From: Smallanthus sonchifolius
Taxonomy: Eukaryota; Streptophyta; Magnoliopsida; Asterales; Asteraceae
Assembly (NCBI GenBank): GCA_023525975.1
Contig: CM042022.1
Coordinates: 65,368,001-65,432,000, forward strand
Length of the DNA stretch: 64,000 bases
Reading direction: 5' to 3'
The notes under the pieces: model-generated
Seen by the model: the letters and a program-made list of their open reading frames with translations, nothing else
Told to the model about the DNA's origin: nothing
Databases searched by the model: none
Program-made: the position numbers and the translations under genes
In this document: positions 62,467 to 64,000 of the stretch, piece by piece
Layout: each line of letters begins with the position of its first letter
Position numbering within the stretch: position 1 is the first letter of the stretch

Positions 62467-64000
62467 TGTAAGGCCCCAAACCTGGGAGGCCTCACTTGCT
62501 GGATTTACTCATTTACAACCGGTTCTAAAACTTGAATATCAAAATAACGCAACGGAAAATTTCATTAAAACATAATCATAACATTGTTCAACATGCGGAA
62601 ATTTAACATAGTCTAATACATAAACATAACATGACTAATCATAACGGGATGCCAGTCTTCATATCATCCGGGTAACTCATCAAGCCGCCCAGCATCATTG
62701 TCCATCATCATAACCTGCCTTAACCTGAATGTGCATACTAAAAAGTCAGCTACGCTGGTGAGTTCTAGCTTTTCATAAAACATTAACTTCAAATATTTGC
62801 CGAAAACATATCATTTAACTTCATTAATAAAAGCGTACGAAAACATATAATAGCATAACATAACATAACATCATAAACATAAGTCAACGAACATATCGAA
62901 TCTGTGCCTTGTCGTAACTGTCAAATCCAAACATCGCATACTGGTGGAATGACCCTAAGATCACCACCACTAGGCCATTCAACACCGTATTGTCCTTCGG
63001 GCGGAGAAACCTATGGCCTGATACTTAGGTCATTCAACACCGAACTTCAAGCACGACATCACAAGGATAGCATGTACCAAATTTCAAGCACTGTACCCCG
63101 TAAGGCACCAGTACCAAACTTCAAGCACGACTACCCCATAAGGTAAATCGTACCAAGTTCAAGGATCATGATAATCCCCTTGGTGACCGTCATCATCCCA
63201 GTTGTACAATAGTTGGCCAGCCACAAAGGCCCTTAAAAGGTAAAAGCCCATAACATACTTCCCATACCCATAACCTTCATTCCCTAAGGAATAATGACAG
63301 ATTCGTTCGTTTGTGACTTTCGTAAACATTCACTTCTTTTACTTCAAAACTTCAGTTAAAGCATTCGTACGTTTTATTAAAAATCATTCATTCATTCATA
63401 AACACTTCGTAAAGTTCTTTTGGCAAAATATCTCAAAAACACTTCTTTCATAACCTTTCCTTCCAAAACATCGTTCATAAACATCATTTTATAAAACGTC
63501 ACATACATCATTCATAAACATCGTTTTATAAAATAGTCACATTGTTACGTATGCACACCATCCCAAAAATATTATTCAAAACATTTAAAAGAGGGCTTCT
63601 AGAACTCTCCTGATAAGCTAGTCTCGTTGTCCTAATCGAAGGCCCAACAACGTCACACACGATTTGAATTGAGTGGTCAAATACACATCAGATCCTATCC
63701 CGATTCTAACGGTTTAACCATACTGACCTTGGCGAACTTAAGTCAAGTTCGCCCCTTACCAACCAGGCGAACATACAGGCAAACTTATCAAGTTCGCCTG
63801 ACCCATGCCCAACGAACTTAGTAAGTTCGCTTGATGCAATCCACTGAAGTCACTAATTTCGCCACCATATGTTCGCTTAATTTATACCCCAGGCGAACTT
63901 GTCAAGCGAAATTGATAAGTTCGCCTCAATGGGTAGTCTTCTTCCCCAAGAACCCTAAGTTCTTGCATGCAGATCTGATCACGTCAAGATCCCGTCTTTC
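62467..64000 (-). repeat. Element F 5' LTR (partial)
   Basis: On the minus strand ends GGGGCCTTACA at 62467 and extends past the right edge. Contains a cluster of GGCGAACTT/AAGTTCGCC words (63731-63925) and direct-repeat-like text at 62970-63150 (GGCCATTCAACACCG, CTTCAAGCACGAC). No coding sequence supported. Confidence 0.8.
63731..63925. repeat. GGCGAACTT/AAGTTCGCC inverted words in F LTR
   Basis: The 9-base word and its reverse complement alternate several times over about 200 bp (for example GGCGAACTTAAGTCAAGTTC, then GCC), making adjacent short hairpins. Confidence 0.85.

Larger units (their letters stand above)
43998..64000 (-). mobile_element. Element F: oldest Ty3/gypsy host, interrupted by E, G and D
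   Basis: Minus-strand element read from its 5' LTR (62467 to beyond the right edge) through PBS, leader, gag (62132 down), the G insertion, the rest of gag, protease, RT, RNase H and the start of integrase (to 50131). The same integrase start is also present at 43998-44157, left of E, where D truncates it. The remainder is beyond the window. Multiple nonsense codons and frameshifts show that it is dead. Confidence 0.88.

Overview
The window looks like plant nuclear DNA. Every strong coding signal is an LTR retrotransposon, the primer-binding sites match plant initiator tRNA-Met or tRNA-Asp, and there is no host gene, rRNA or CRISPR. The protein flavour (Tekay/Del chromovirus polyproteins, an Athila-type ORF-1, a copia-type gag paired with a very large accessory ORF) resembles what is common in Asteraceae. 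That taxonomic guess is inference from memory; no search was run.

The window is one nested stack of seven elements, called A to G here. F is the oldest visible host (minus strand, Ty3/gypsy, 43998 to the right edge, its 5' LTR running off the window). D (minus) inserted into the integrase gene of F; its 5' LTR is 41542-43997. A (minus, chromovirus) inserted into a reverse-transcriptase fragment assigned to D; its 5' LTR is 36626-39049, its gag 16041-17679, its pol 360-3212, and its 3' LTR starts at 324 and runs off the left edge. Two further elements sit inside A on the plus strand. B (3218-16035, TSD GGTTC) lies at the gag-protease/RT junction and C (18172-36474, TSD CGAGT) in the leader. 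E (44158-50080, plus, Athila-like) interrupts the D/F junction. G (52945-61565, minus, copia-like, TSD AGACT) interrupts F gag.

B and C are both head-to-tail tandems of the form LTR-internal-LTR-internal-LTR, each bounded by a single perfect 5-bp target duplication. C has two open 1484-residue Gag-Pol frames with the same translation. The second unit of B has lost about 6.4 kb. B also has an extra ORF before gag and a probable 100-bp intron inside gag.

G has same-length, apparently identical LTRs, a truncated but open gag and an unbroken 1440-residue second ORF, but no protease, integrase, RT or RNase H, so any mobility must depend on enzymes supplied in trans. A row of hairpins separates its two ORFs. 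E has one LTR, a tRNA-Asp primer site and an ORF-1, no pol and no second LTR, and is bounded by a 210-bp target duplication instead of 5 bp.

Genes co-operate only within elements: gag makes the particle, pol copies and integrates, LTRs supply promoter and polyadenylation. By coding state, C and G look youngest, A and B intermediate (a few nonsense or frameshift changes), D and F oldest.
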